Position numbers and translations under genes: made by a program. The notes under the pieces are model-generated. The model made no database searches, was not told the DNA's origin, and saw nothing but the letters and a program-made list of their open reading frames with translations. Positions 50,255-61,049 of a stretch of DNA of 64,000 bases are shown piece after piece (the stretch's first letter is position 1; each line of letters opens with the position of its first letter). This stretch comes from Mycoplasmatales bacterium. GTDB lineage: Bacteria > Bacillota_I > Bacilli_A > Mycoplasmatales > JABABV01. The DNA lies in the NCBI GenBank assembly GCA_014238055.1, contig JABABV010000001.1:120938-184937 (forward strand), written 5' to 3'.

Positions 50255-51253
50255 ATGGCTAAATGTAATAGTAGATTTTGTAAAAATGTAATTCTAGAAA
50301 AAGTTCGTGATGATATTAAATTAAAACCGCGAGAAATTAAGCAATTAAATGCTCTTGTTTTGAAAATAGAAGACTATTTTCAAAAAGCAATTAGTCCTAA
50401 TATTAAATTATCAAAAATTAATATCGGTGCTTTAGATAGTGCTATTTATTTAAACGAAAATAATAAACAAACTATTAAACGTATTAGTGCTAATTTAAAT
50501 ATTGCAATCGCTGGATTTAAGACTTTAAAAACGCGTGATGGTTCTTTCAAAATTCGTCTCGACAAACAAAGTCCTTTAAATTACTTTAAAATCGATAAAT
50601 ACGAACGCGATGTCATGCCGAAAAGAATTATTGATTTCTTAATTAGCGAAATTAATTATCCGCCAAAAAACAGTCCTGTTATTGCTGAAATAGTTCGTGC
50701 TGAAAGAATTAAAGATAGTCATAAAGGCATGATCAAAATAAAAATTAAAAAAGAAATTTTTGATTTCGATACTTGAATTAATTTTGATATCGGCGTATTT
50801 TTAAAAACTGATGAAAAAGAATTTATCAGTAGCGAAAATAACGAATGAACGATATCATCTATTAGTGAAAACCGCTTTTTAAGTCGTGATCTTTTCGTTA
50901 ATTGTAAAGAAGTAACTGTTGAAGTATTTTGATATTTATTATCTTATTTAAACGATGACAAAGGTTATCCTTTATCACACGATTGACAAGCTCCTTTAGT
51001 AAAAGCGATCGTCAAAGAATTCCAAGATAGTAAAAAGTGAATTGTTAAATGTCCCAATATTAAATTTCTAAAATTAGTAGAGTTGCTTTATAAAAACTTA
51101 ACACAAGATAAAACACCAACTAATAAGATCATTCTAAATAAAGTAAATAAATTATTTAAATTAACGATTAATAAACGTACTTTATGTAGCGATGTCCATT
51201 TATGAAATAATTTAATAAATAATATTAAAGGCTTACAAAGATTTAGTAAATAA
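50255..51253 (+). CDS. hypothetical protein embedded in the suf cluster
   Basis: continuous frame with several TGA(Trp); RBS aaagcagg; own terminator; no family recognised. Confidence 0.65.
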
Positions 51254-51256
51254 ATA

Positions 51257-51286
51257 AAAAAAGCAATCTAAGTTGCTTTTTTTTAT
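51257..51286. terminator. intrinsic terminator between convergent genes
   Basis: aaaaaaagcaatct-aagttgctttttttt. Confidence 0.7.
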
Positions 51287-52072
51287 TTACGCTTCAGCGA
51301 TAAGGTTAGTGATTTTTTCTTTAATGTCTTCTGAAAAAGTTTCTAAGACTGGTGAAAAATATCCCATAACAATTAATTTAGTAGCGTCTTCTTTATTAAT
51401 TCCACGAGCATTTAAATAATAAATGTGGTCAGGTGAAATTTGGCCAATTGAATTAGCATGTGATGCTTTAACATCGTAATTATCGATTACTAAACTAGGA
51501 TGCGCTTCTGTTTTCGCTTGATCCATAACGATGACAGCAATTTTTTGATGAGCTTCACTTTTGTTCATATGAGGAGCAATTGTTGAAGTTGCGTTCAGTC
51601 CTAAAAAGGCTTTGTTTTTAGCAATCCCATAAAAAGCATAATCTGAAAAACTCGATTTATGAAAATGATTGATATTAACAATTTCATCATAATGATTCTG
51701 ATTATTAACTAAAGCTGAATCATATACATCTAAAGTAGCTTGATAACTACATAAATTAAAATTAATAATATTTTTAGATTTAAAAGTTGGAATAATTAAT
51801 GAATTAATCTTTAAAGTTCCATCAATTTTAAAAGTAACTTCACAATTATAAAATTCTTTAAATATTTTAATTTTCTTTTTTGGCGGAACATTTAAAGTTA
51901 CTTTACTATCATTAATAATAATATGGATTTTATTTTCGCACAATAATGTGATTTCTAAATTTTTAGAATTAGTTTCGGAAATGACTAAATATTGACTTTC
52001 TTTAATTAAATTAGTTTTTATTTGTTGATTTTCGATGATTAAATAATCATCGTAAACAATAATATTTTTCAT
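51287..52072 (-). CDS. sufD: Fe-S cluster assembly protein SufD
   Basis: IAKNKAFLGLNATSTIAPHMNKSEAHQKIAVIVMDQAKTEAHPSLVIDNYDVKASHANSIGQISPDHIYYLNARGINKEDATKLIVMGYFSPV. Confidence 0.9.
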   Translation of the reverse strand: MKNIIVYDDYLIIENQQIKTNLIKESQYLVISETNSKNLEITLLCENKIHIIINDSKVTLNVPPKKKIKIFKEFYNCEVTFKIDGTLKINSLIIPTFKSKNIINFNLCSYQATLDVYDSALVNNQNHYDEIVNINHFHKSSFSDYAFYGIAKNKAFLGLNATSTIAPHMNKSEAHQKIAVIVMDQAKTEAHPSLVIDNYDVKASHANSIGQISPDHIYYLNARGINKEDATKLIVMGYFSPVLETFSEDIKEKITNLIAEA

Positions 52073-52902
52073 TATTTCTTATTGCTTTCAGTTTCTGATT
52101 TTAGGTTGGCACCACATAATCCTAAACTAGTAACACTTTGACGTTTTTTGTTCGTCGCTTTAAAATCTAATTTTAAGAAGTCGTAACCTTCACTATCAAT
52201 TTTATTAATTAATGAACTATCACCAGATTTAACAATTTTTCCATCTAATAAAATATGTACGAAATCTGGTTTAACGATATCGAAAATACGTTGGTAATGT
52301 GAAACGATAATTCCACAAAAATCATCATTGCGTGATTCGTTAATTTGTTTTCCTACTAAACGTAGTGCATCTACATCTAGACCAGAATCGATTTCATCGA
52401 ATAATGCTAGTTCTGGTTTTAATAATTTCATTTGTAAAATTTCATTACGTTTTTTCTCTCCACCAGAAAAACCTTCATTTAAGAAACGATGTGATAGTTG
52501 AGGATCCATTTTTAAATTAGTAACTTCTTTCTTTAAACGATTAAAGAAATCATAAAAACTAATTGTTTTTTCTAATCTAGCATTTAAAGCCGCTTTTAAG
52601 AAGTCACTATTCGTCACTCCAGCGATTTCTTGTGGATATTGCATTGCTAAAAATATTCCAGCACGACTACGTTCGTCAACGGGCATTTCTAAAATTGATT
52701 GACCTTTATATAAAATATCACCTTTAGTTATTTGATAACGAGGATGTCCCATGATCGCTGATAGTAAAGTTGATTTACCATTACCGTTAGGCCCCATAAT
52801 AGCATGAATTTTACCGCTATAAAAAGTTAAATCCATTCCTTTTAGGATCTCTTTATTATCAACAGCTACGTGTAAATTTTTAACTTCTAAAATTACTTTC
52901 AT
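52072..52902 (-). CDS. sufC: Fe-S cluster assembly ATPase SufC
   Basis: IHAIMGPNGNGKSTLLSAIMGHPRYQITKGDILYKG, IFLAMQYPQEIAGVT, GFSGGEKKRNEILQMKLLKPELALFDEIDSGLDVDALR. Confidence 0.97.
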   Translation of the reverse strand: MKVILEVKNLHVAVDNKEILKGMDLTFYSGKIHAIMGPNGNGKSTLLSAIMGHPRYQITKGDILYKGQSILEMPVDERSRAGIFLAMQYPQEIAGVTNSDFLKAALNARLEKTISFYDFFNRLKKEVTNLKMDPQLSHRFLNEGFSGGEKKRNEILQMKLLKPELALFDEIDSGLDVDALRLVGKQINESRNDDFCGIIVSHYQRIFDIVKPDFVHILLDGKIVKSGDSSLINKIDSEGYDFLKLDFKATNKKRQSVTSLGLCGANLKSETESNKK

Positions 52903-53079
52903 ATTAATTAAATCTTCCCTTTCGTATATAAATTTTATTAATTTTTGAATTAATTAATATTATATCTTAAAGAACAATAATTAAAAAGTAAAATGATAAT
53001 TTTTAATTATTTAGATTATAATTTTAATATATGCTATCTCTATTTGTTATTAATATACATATATTAAAGGGAGATCGAT

Positions 53080-53421
53080 ATGGGTAAAGCTACTAAAAAA
53101 ATAATTAAAATTTTATACGCTTTTTTATTTTTTTGAACTGCAGCTGAAGTATTAGTTGCATATCAATTAAAATGAATGAATTTTAAAGATTCGTTTCAAT
53201 CTATAGTTGATAACCGTGATCAAGTTTTATTAAATAAAGCGAAAAACATTAAAGTTAATGATAATTTAAATTTTATTAAAGAAACTTCACACCATACAGT
53301 TGTTTATATGTTAAAGAATATAAAAGTCGATGGTAAATTAAAAAATTTATATTGAAGTGAGCATTATGCATTTTCTGAATTTAACGTTAATCAAATTTCT
53401 TTTAATATAAATCGAAAATAG
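53080..53421 (+). CDS. small membrane protein, unknown
   Basis: MGKATKKIIKILYAFLFFWTAAEVLVAYQLKWMNFKDSF...; AGGGAG RBS; several TGA(Trp). Confidence 0.6.
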
Positions 53422-53549
53422 TAATTATTAATTTATTTATGACTTAAAATTCATTTATTAATATTTATAAATATGTTATTATTAAAAATACAATATAAAT
53501 ACTAATTTATTATATAAGTTGAATTTTTATTATAAGAAATGAGGTACTG

Positions 53550-53711
53550 ATGCAGACTAATAAAAAATTGAAAACTATTTTAGTTTGTGAGCATTGTTTG
53601 AACCGTAATTACCGACTAAATAAAGGCGTTCTTAACCAAAAGTCGAAATTAATTATCAATAAACATTGTCCTCATTGTCAAAGACATACGAAACATTACG
53701 AAACCCGTTAA
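53550..53711 (+). CDS. rpmG: 50S ribosomal protein L33
   Basis: KTILVCEHCLNRNYRLNKGVLNQKSKLIINKHCPHCQRHTKHYETR; zinc-ribbon, upstream of secE-nusG. Confidence 0.9.
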   Translation: MQTNKKLKTILVCEHCLNRNYRLNKGVLNQKSKLIINKHCPHCQRHTKHYETR

Positions 53712-53737
53712 ATTTTAGAAAGCGATATGAAAAATTT

Positions 53738-53917
53738 ATGAAGAAATTATATTGAATTATTAAACGAGAATATCTAAGAGTTCGCTGACCTGAAGGTAAA
53801 CCACTAAGAAATATCTTTATCGCCTCAGTTGTGATGATGGTTATTTGTTCGGCAATATTTTTTGGATTCGGATACGGTATTGGCCAATTATGAAAAGCAT
53901 GAGGAATAAAAAACTAA
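53738..53917 (+). CDS. secE: preprotein translocase subunit SecE
   Basis: MKKLYWIIKREYLRVRWPEGKPLRNIFIASVVMMVICSAIFFGFGYGIGQLW; between rpmG and nusG; TGA=Trp. Confidence 0.87.
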
Positions 53918-53974
53918 ATATTATTAAAAGTCTAAAATAATATTTAGATAATATTAAAAACAGGAGCATTAATT

Positions 53975-54547
53975 ATGACAGACATCAAAAAATCAGAAAC
54001 TACAGAAACAGTTAAAGCTAAACAAGACGATATGAAATGATATATGGTTACTACAATTAGTGGTAAAGAATGAAAAGTTCAAGAGTCATTAGAAAATCGT
54101 ATCGTTTCAGAATCGCTAGAAGAAAATATCGGAAAAATATTTATCGCCACTAACGAAAGCGTTAATAGCGCTGGTAAAGTTAAAGTTAAAAATATTTATC
54201 CTGGATATATTTTTATGGAAATGCATATGAGTGATCGCGCATGATTTATCGTCCGTAATACACAATATGTTACCGGTTTAGTTGGTTCAAGTGGGCAACG
54301 TACCCAACCAACACCAGTAAGTAAAGAAGAAATTGCTCGAATCTTTAAACAAGCAGATAACACACAAACACAAGAAGTGAAAATTAATTTCAAAATCGAT
54401 GATGCAATCAAGATTATCGCTGGTCCTTTAGCTGGTAATACTGGTATCGTAAAAGATATTTCGAAAAATCACTGTATCGTTGATATTGAAATATTTGGTC
54501 GCTTAACACCATCAGAAATTCGCATCAATGATGTTGAAAAAATCTAA
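53975..54547 (+). CDS. nusG: transcription termination/antitermination factor NusG
   Basis: KWYMVTTISGKEWKVQESLENRI...KVKNIYPGYIFMEMHMSDRAWFIVRNTQYVTGLVGSSGQRTQPTPVSKEE...AGPLAGNTGIV. Confidence 0.95.
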
Positions 54548-54571
54548 AATAATTAAAGAAGGTTCCTTAAT

Positions 54572-55990
54572 ATGAATAATATAACTATTAATCAAAATAA
54601 TGATTATTTAAAATTAATCGCTATTTATGAAGAAGATAATAAAAATACTTTAATTACTAAAAAACCATTCAGCACGATTATTAGTGATCGTGATAATGCC
54701 GTATATCTTTACTTAGGTAAAAAATCAACATGATTAAAAACTTATAAAGGATGTTTAAATAAACGTAAAAAAGTTGCTCTTTATTTCAAATTACAAGAAA
54801 CTTTAAACGTTTTATTTAAAAAATATAAATATAACTTAAACGTTGATTTAACTAATTTTAAAAGTAATTTATTAACTGATAGTGAATTAGTTACATTATT
54901 TATCGAAACGATGAATAATGCTAATTATAACTTCAGTTATAAAACTACTATAAAAGCTGAAGATAAACCAAAAACTTTTAAATACAATTTAAATTTAGAT
55001 GAAACGAACGAAGTAAAAATTAGTGTTGAAAAAGCGTTCATTATTGCTAAAGCAGTTAATGATACGCGTACTTTACAAGACATGGCCCCTAATAAATTAA
55101 ATTCTGAAGTAATGGCTACTAAAGTAGTGGAACTTTTAAAACCTTATAATAATTTAAAAGTAACTGTTTTAAATCGTCAAGAATTAGAACATTTAGGTGC
55201 TGGTCTATTATTAGCTGTTAATGCCGCTAGTGCTTATGAACCACAATTAGTAATCGTTGAATATCAAGGTGATAATAATCCAGAAGCTGAAACTATTGGT
55301 TTAGTCGGTAAAGGAATTACTTTTGATAGTGGAGGATATAACGTTAAACCAGCCCAATATATGTTAAATATGAAGTTTGATATGTCAGGTGCTGCTATCA
55401 TGGCTAATACGATGGCTGTATTAGCGCAATTTAAAGCGAAACGTAACGTCGTTGCTGCTTTAGCAATAACTGATAATATGATTGGTTCTCGCGGAACTAT
55501 TCCTGATTCAGTAGTAACTTCAATGAGTGGAAAAACTGTTGAAATTACAAACACTGATGCTGAAGGTCGTTTAGTTATGGCAGATGCGATCACTTACTTA
55601 ATCAAACATAAAAAAGCTGATAAAATTATCGATGCCGCTACTTTAACTGGTGCAGTTTTAGTTGCTGCCGGTTCTAAATTAACGGGTGTATTTTCAAGTT
55701 GTAATTGTTTATTTAAAAAATTCGCCGAATCAGCAGATGCTGTTTTTGAAGAAGTTTGACGTTTACCATTTCACCGATCATTTACTAAAGAAATGCAAAG
55801 CTCACCAATCGCTGATTTAATTAATGCTAGTTATAAACGTGAAGGTGGCGCTAGTTGTGCTGCAACGTTCTTGCGCGAATTCTGTGAAGATAAAAAAATC
55901 ATCCATTTAGATGTTGCTGGAACGGCTACTAATAAAAACCGTGGGACTGGGGTAATGATTAAAACGTTATCACATTTCTTATCTAAATAG
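54572..55990 (+). CDS. pepA: leucyl aminopeptidase (M17 family)
   Basis: GLVGKGITFDSGGYNVKP, MKFDMSGAAIM, NTDAEGRLVMADAITY, DAATLTGA; N-terminal part in the same frame with TGA=Trp. Confidence 0.95.
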
Positions 55991-55996
55991 ATTATT

Positions 55997-56533
55997 ATGA
56001 AATATAATAATCTAGAAAGCACTATTAATAAATTAATTGCTTTAGAGTTTTTAGAAATCAATAATAATGATTTCACTAACATCGAAATGATCGCTAAATA
56101 TTTAAAAAAATATTTAAAGATCTGACGTAAGCAAGTTAAAAAAAATTATCATGTTAAAAAAATTGTTAAAGTTAAAAAATATTATTTACCAAAATTAACT
56201 TATAGTAGTTTTATCGATATTGATAAAAATTTAGAATTAATAAATTTAGAATTTTCAATAAACTTTTTAAATATTATTCGTCTAAATTACAAAAATACTA
56301 AAATTAATAGTGATTTTGAAAATATGAAAAAGATTTATAGACAAAAAATTATGACTAATAAATCTAGTCTTGAAAGCAAAGATATTTGAACGAGCTTAAT
56401 TAAAGAAAATAAGATTATTTTATTATTAGTTGCTACTAATATTAATAATAAAGTTAAAAACTTTAAAAAAGAACGTAAAATTGAAAACAAAATATTAAAA
56501 GCGGCGGCTAAAGGTCAAATTAGAAATTTATAA
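55997..56533 (+). CDS. Lys-rich hypothetical protein
   Basis: MKYNNLESTINKLIALEFLEINNNDFTNIEMIAKYLKKYLKIWRKQVKK...; immediately downstream of pepA. Confidence 0.6.
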
Positions 56534-56545
56534 TAATAATTTATT

Positions 56546-56584
56546 AAAAAACTAGCTCTATTCATTAGAACTAGTTTTTTTTAA
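56546..56584 (+). terminator. intrinsic terminator
   Basis: aaaaaactag...ctagtttttttt. Confidence 0.7.
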
Positions 56585-56671
56585 ATAAATAGCTTAACAA
56601 ATATAAAAATTAATATCAAAAAGTTATTGACTTTGATATCAAAATATTATAAAATATTAGAGCAAATTAAC

Positions 56672-56755
56672 GGAGGGGTAGCGAAGTGGCTAAACGCGGT
56701 TGACTGTAACTCAATTCCTTCGGGTTCAGGGGTTCGAATCCCTTCCCCTCCACCA
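56672..56755 (+). tRNA. tRNA-Tyr(GTA), CCA encoded
   Basis: GGAGGGGTAGCGAAGTGGCTAAACGCGGTTGACTGTAACTCAATTCCTTCGGGTTCAGGGGTTCGAATCCCTTCCCCTCCACCA; long variable arm. Confidence 0.95.
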
Positions 56756-56761
56756 TTTGTT

Positions 56762-56836
56762 TGGGGTATAGCCAAGCGGTAAGGCACACGGTTTTGATCC
56801 GTGTATGCGTTGGTTCAAATCCAGCTACCCCAGCCA
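56762..56836 (+). tRNA. tRNA-Gln(TTG), CCA encoded
   Basis: TGGGGTATAGCCAAGCGGTAAGGCACACGGTTTTGATCCGTGTATGCGTTGGTTCAAATCCAGCTACCCCAGCCA. Confidence 0.95.
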
Positions 56837-56976
56837 TATCATTTTATTAATGACTACTAAAAACTAAGAAATTAGTTTTTTTATTTTTTATAAATAAAGA
56901 ATAAACATCCTACTCAAAAAAGTTTAAAATTAATGGAAAGTATAATTAAAATACATACAAATTCTAGAGATATTAA

Positions 56977-57153
56977 TTAGATCCTTTTATGGGTAGTGGA
57001 ACAATTGAGGCTGTAGCAATTAAACACAAAAGAAAATTTATAGGTATAGAAAAAGATAACACTTATTTCAAAATAACACAAGATAGATTCGATGATATAA
57101 AAAAACAACTTAATATAAGTTGTTTTTTTATTATTATTTTTTATTTTAATTAA
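56977..57153 (+). pseudogene. C-terminal remnant of an N6-adenine/N4-cytosine DNA methyltransferase
   Basis: LDPFMGSGTIEAVAIKHKRKFIGIEKDNTYFKITQDRFDDIKKQL = SAM-binding motif I end of a beta-class MTase; TAA immediately upstream in frame, no DPPY half. Confidence 0.85.
57099..57130. terminator. intrinsic terminator after MTase remnant
   Basis: aaaaaaacaactt-aata-taagttgttttttt. Confidence 0.75.
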
Positions 57154-57157
57154 CCGA

Positions 57158-58291
57158 TTATACCATGTCGCGTGTTACTATCATTTCAAAATATGCATCA
57201 GGCGCTGAAGTAGTAGGTATTTTTGGCGCAAATACTTTTTGTTCAGCATTCTGTCAACGAAATTGAAACTCTCCACCGCGACCTACCGGGGTTTTTCCTT
57301 GAAAAAGACTAACATCTGTAAATGTAATTGTTCCTTTTGCTAGATCTGAAGAAATTGTTATGTCTTTTTTAAAATGAACTGTTATATTACTTGATGAACT
57401 ACCAGCTTTATTAAGAATTGCCGCTATTTTTTTTAAATGATAATGCGATAGATTTTTAGCAGTAGTTTCAATGTCTACTAAATGGTGTAATGCTGTTATA
57501 GCATCTTTTGTAGTATCAAATAAATTTTTTGCACTGTCTACTCAATTTTGAAAAGCAGGTTCTTCATTTTCAACATTAACAATTTTGAAAGAGCTATTGT
57601 AGTTGAAAGGCATGTTCTCTGTCATTGTCGCAGAGATATCTAAAGTATCTGTGCTATCTGATGTTGTTTTCTTTGCTGGATTTAGCTTGATTGTATAGAA
57701 AACTGTATGAGTTTCATCATCTGGTTTTTTAGTTTGAGTGGCTACAAAAGGTCCTTTAACTTCACCATTAGTTATTCAAGCTTTAGGAACTACAAAGTGG
57801 CCGTAAAAACTTTGATTTTGAGTTAAAATCTTATAAATTCCTCCAGTATTAGAAACTTGATTATGGGCGGCGGTTTTAAAATTAGCTCAAGCTTTAACGC
57901 TTGGATCTACTGGTTGTGTTGTACATTGTCAATTACTAATAGAATATGCCGTATTAGCTACATAAGTAGCTGTAAATACTGCTTCTTCTTTTTTAGACGC
58001 TGACTTAATCGTTGCTTGAACGGTAGAGTTAGGTGTTTTAACTCCTGGATGTCCGCTTGTAGTAAAACTAAAATCAGTAGTTGTGGCAACGTCTCATCCC
58101 GTTGGTTTAGTTTGGGCTACGATTGATGATGCTGATTCTGCTTTTGCTTTTTTAACAAAGTCATCAAATGAATTTTGAGTTGGTGATCCACCTCCGCCAC
58201 CTTTGCTCCCACAACTAACAGTTGTAACAGCTAAAGAAGCTGGCGCAAGGATTGCTCCACTAACTAGTAATATTTTTGTAAATTTTTTCAT
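57158..58291 (-). CDS. lipoprotein, modular paralogous family (copy A)
   Basis: MKKFTKILLVSGAILAPASLAVTTVSCGSKGGGGGSPTQNSFDDFVKKAKAESASSIVAQTKPTGW...; lipobox; continues to TAA at 57158 with TGA=Trp. Confidence 0.87.
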
Positions 58292-58371
58292 TATATCTCC
58301 TCTTCTTAATTTATTTATATACATTTATATATTACCAAAATAATATTAAATCATATATCTTTTTTTTATTG

Positions 58372-58440
58372 ATAATCTATATCTATAACAAAGTCATTAA
58401 TGTTGAATGGTTTATTATCGACTTGAACTCCTTGGTACTT
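58372..58440 (-). pseudogene. residual C-terminal tail of a lipoprotein gene
   Basis: KYQGVQVDNKPFNINDFVIDIDYQ* matches the tail QVNNKPFNINDFVPDTDS* of the intact gene at 59679-60956. Confidence 0.75.
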
Positions 58441-58452
58441 TAAATATTAATA

Positions 58453-59616
58453 TTATTCATTATTTAAGTTTTTGTTAAAGTTTAGTTTCGTTAGGGTAGG
58501 TGTTTTTGCTATCATTTCTTTCATAGATTGTATTTCGTATTTATCAGGGTTTGGGTCTGTTGATGTTCTTGCTACTGTCGGGTTAAATTCTGTAGGCAGT
58601 GTATAAGTTCAACGAAATAGAAAAATTCCGTCTGTTGCGTATGTTTTTAATCCGTCGTTAGAAACAATATCAACTCCACTAAATGTAATTGTTCCTTTAG
58701 CTAAATCTGCTTTAAAAAGTTTAGGATCTGATTTTAATTTAACTTTTATATCTCCAAATTTACTCCCCGAAAGAGTTAATACTTTATCTATAGTAGTTAG
58801 ATTTGGACTTTTTGTTTTATTATCTAAACGTCCCATAACATCTACTAAATTTTGTAAAGCTATTATAGCAACTCCGTTTTGTGTTGAGATTAAGTTTGTG
58901 GCGCTCGTTACTCATGCATTAAAATTGGAACTTTCATCTGCTACACCTTGAATTTTTAAATCTGAATTTTTAAATGTTAGATTTTTTAAAGTCATCGTTG
59001 CTTTAACAGTAACAGTATTGGCTGCGTCACCTTTCATTGATATTTTGAATGAAATAATATATTCAACTTCATCTTTAGAAAGTTCTTTAGCAGAAAATAC
59101 TTTGTTATCTTTTATTGCTAAAGCTGTTATTCATGAGTCGACAACAATAAAATGACCATATACACTTTGATTTAACTCTAAAATAGTTTTAACACCTTCT
59201 GATGTTGACATTATATCTTCAGCTGCTTTTGAATAATTGACTCAAGCTTCAATGTGTGGATCTGTTGGAGGTGTTGTGTTACGTCATTGATGGACACTAT
59301 AAACTTTACCGATATAGTCAATTTCAAAAGTACCCACTTTATGGTCCATTGAATTAGTAATATGTACAAATATTTTATGATCATCATCATATGCTTTATA
59401 TTTAGTAATACTTAAATTGGTTTTGTCTTTTCAAGCAGTTTGAGTAGTTGCTTTAGCTATTTCTCAAGCACTTTCTTTATGTGCTTTAGCTTCAAAAGTT
59501 TTTCAATCAGTTTTTTGACTTCCACCTTTATGACCGCAACTAACTGTTGTAACGGCTAAAGAAGCTGGCGTAAAGATCGCTCCACTAACTAATAATATTT
59601 TTCTAAATTTTTTCAT
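58453..59616 (-). CDS. lipoprotein, modular paralogous family (copy B)
   Basis: MKKFRKILLVSGAIFTPASLAVTTVSCGHKGGSQKTDWKTFEAKAHKESAWEIAKATTQTAW; leader nearly identical to copy A. Confidence 0.87.
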
Positions 59617-59678
59617 TTTATCTCCTTTTTAACTAATGATATATTTCAAAAATAATATTAACTTATACATCTTTTTTA

Positions 59679-60956
59679 TTAAGAATCTGTATCTGGAACA
59701 AAATCATTAATGTTGAATGGTTTATTATTAACTTGGGGCGACTTTACTTTAAAGTCAGTTTTTAAAAGATCATTATCAAATACACAATAAATAGTTTGTG
59801 CAGTTCGGTTAATGCTAAAAGCGGATAAATGGAAATGTTCTCTAGCTTTTTCACTTATATTAATATAAGCGTATCATTTATCAGGTAATTTATATCCTAA
59901 TTTATGGATGTTTAATAATACATCGATAACTCCACTATTAGTACTAGTTTGATTATGAGCATCTCTGTAATATTGATTTCAAGTTGATTCAACTTGACCG
60001 CCATTAGTTCATTCGTTTTCGAATCCGGCATAAGCGAATAAGCGGACTACAGATTTGCCTGATTTATTTTTAAAAATGCGCAATTTAGTATCGAAACGCA
60101 CAAAATAATTGGCGGTTCAATTGTTAATTCTAAAGTTAGCGCTATCGTTTGAAAAATTGATAGGTCCCACTTCAGAATAACTCTTTGAAAATTTCGACTG
60201 ACTAATAGACCATTCTTTAAAAAACTCTTTATTGTAAAGTTCATTTACTTCTGATTTTCAATTATTAAAACTATAATTATAAATTCATTGTGAATAAATA
60301 TCATATTTTTTAACTTTATTTCATAATATTTTTAAAGTGATTGTGTAACTAAAATCTTTTGAATTATCTTTTAATCCCAAGACGATATGCATATCAATTT
60401 CATTTTTTTTATCATCTGTGAAATTAGAACTAGGTTTTGCTACTAGTGAACTTTGATCATAATATCTAAAATCAATATTAATATTTTTTAAAACATGATT
60501 ATGCGCAGCTGCACTACTCAATAATTGTCAAGTTGCAACAGGATCGTTAGCTTCAGTTTCGTCTTTAAATTCATTAAAGTTTTTATCGACATAATCAGAA
60601 ACATCATTAAATTTTTTTCAATTTTTTATATTATAGTCAACTCCTGTACTATATTGCGCAGTAGCAGTTACTTTTTCTTCTCTAGTGATGTTTTTAATTA
60701 CATATCTGACGTAATTAACACCAATCACCATATCGCTTTTACTATACATTGAATCATCTTTTGTTGACCAAGTATCGATTCCTAATTGATCAACAATTTT
60801 TTTAACAGCTTCATCTTTAGCATGTCTTTTAAAATCAACAAATGTTGGTTCATCGAAAATTCCAAAAAAAGAACAACTAACTGCTTGAGATGAAGCAGCT
60901 ACTACCGCTGAAGAAACTACCAAACTTTTAAAACAAGTTTTTCAAATTTTATTCAT
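59679..60956 (-). CDS. lipoprotein, modular paralogous family (copy C)
   Basis: MNKIWKTCFKSLVVSSAVVAASSQAVSCSFFGIFDEPTFVDFKRHAKDEAVKKIVDQLGIDTW... PQVNNKPFNINDFVPDTDS*. Confidence 0.85.
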
Positions 60957-61049
60957 TATTAAACACTTCCTTTATTTCAAAAAATAAAAAAATAATATTA
61001 ATACAGAATTTTAGTATATCTATATTAATATTATATCAAAATTGAATTG

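Noticed and set aside
53724-53775. Possible alternative start of secE at the upstream ATG (gatATGAAAAATTTATGAAG)
   Set aside because: That frame hits TAA after a few residues; only the second ATG (53,738) gives SecE.
55264-55593. 109-aa minus-strand ORF
   Set aside because: Antisense to pepA.
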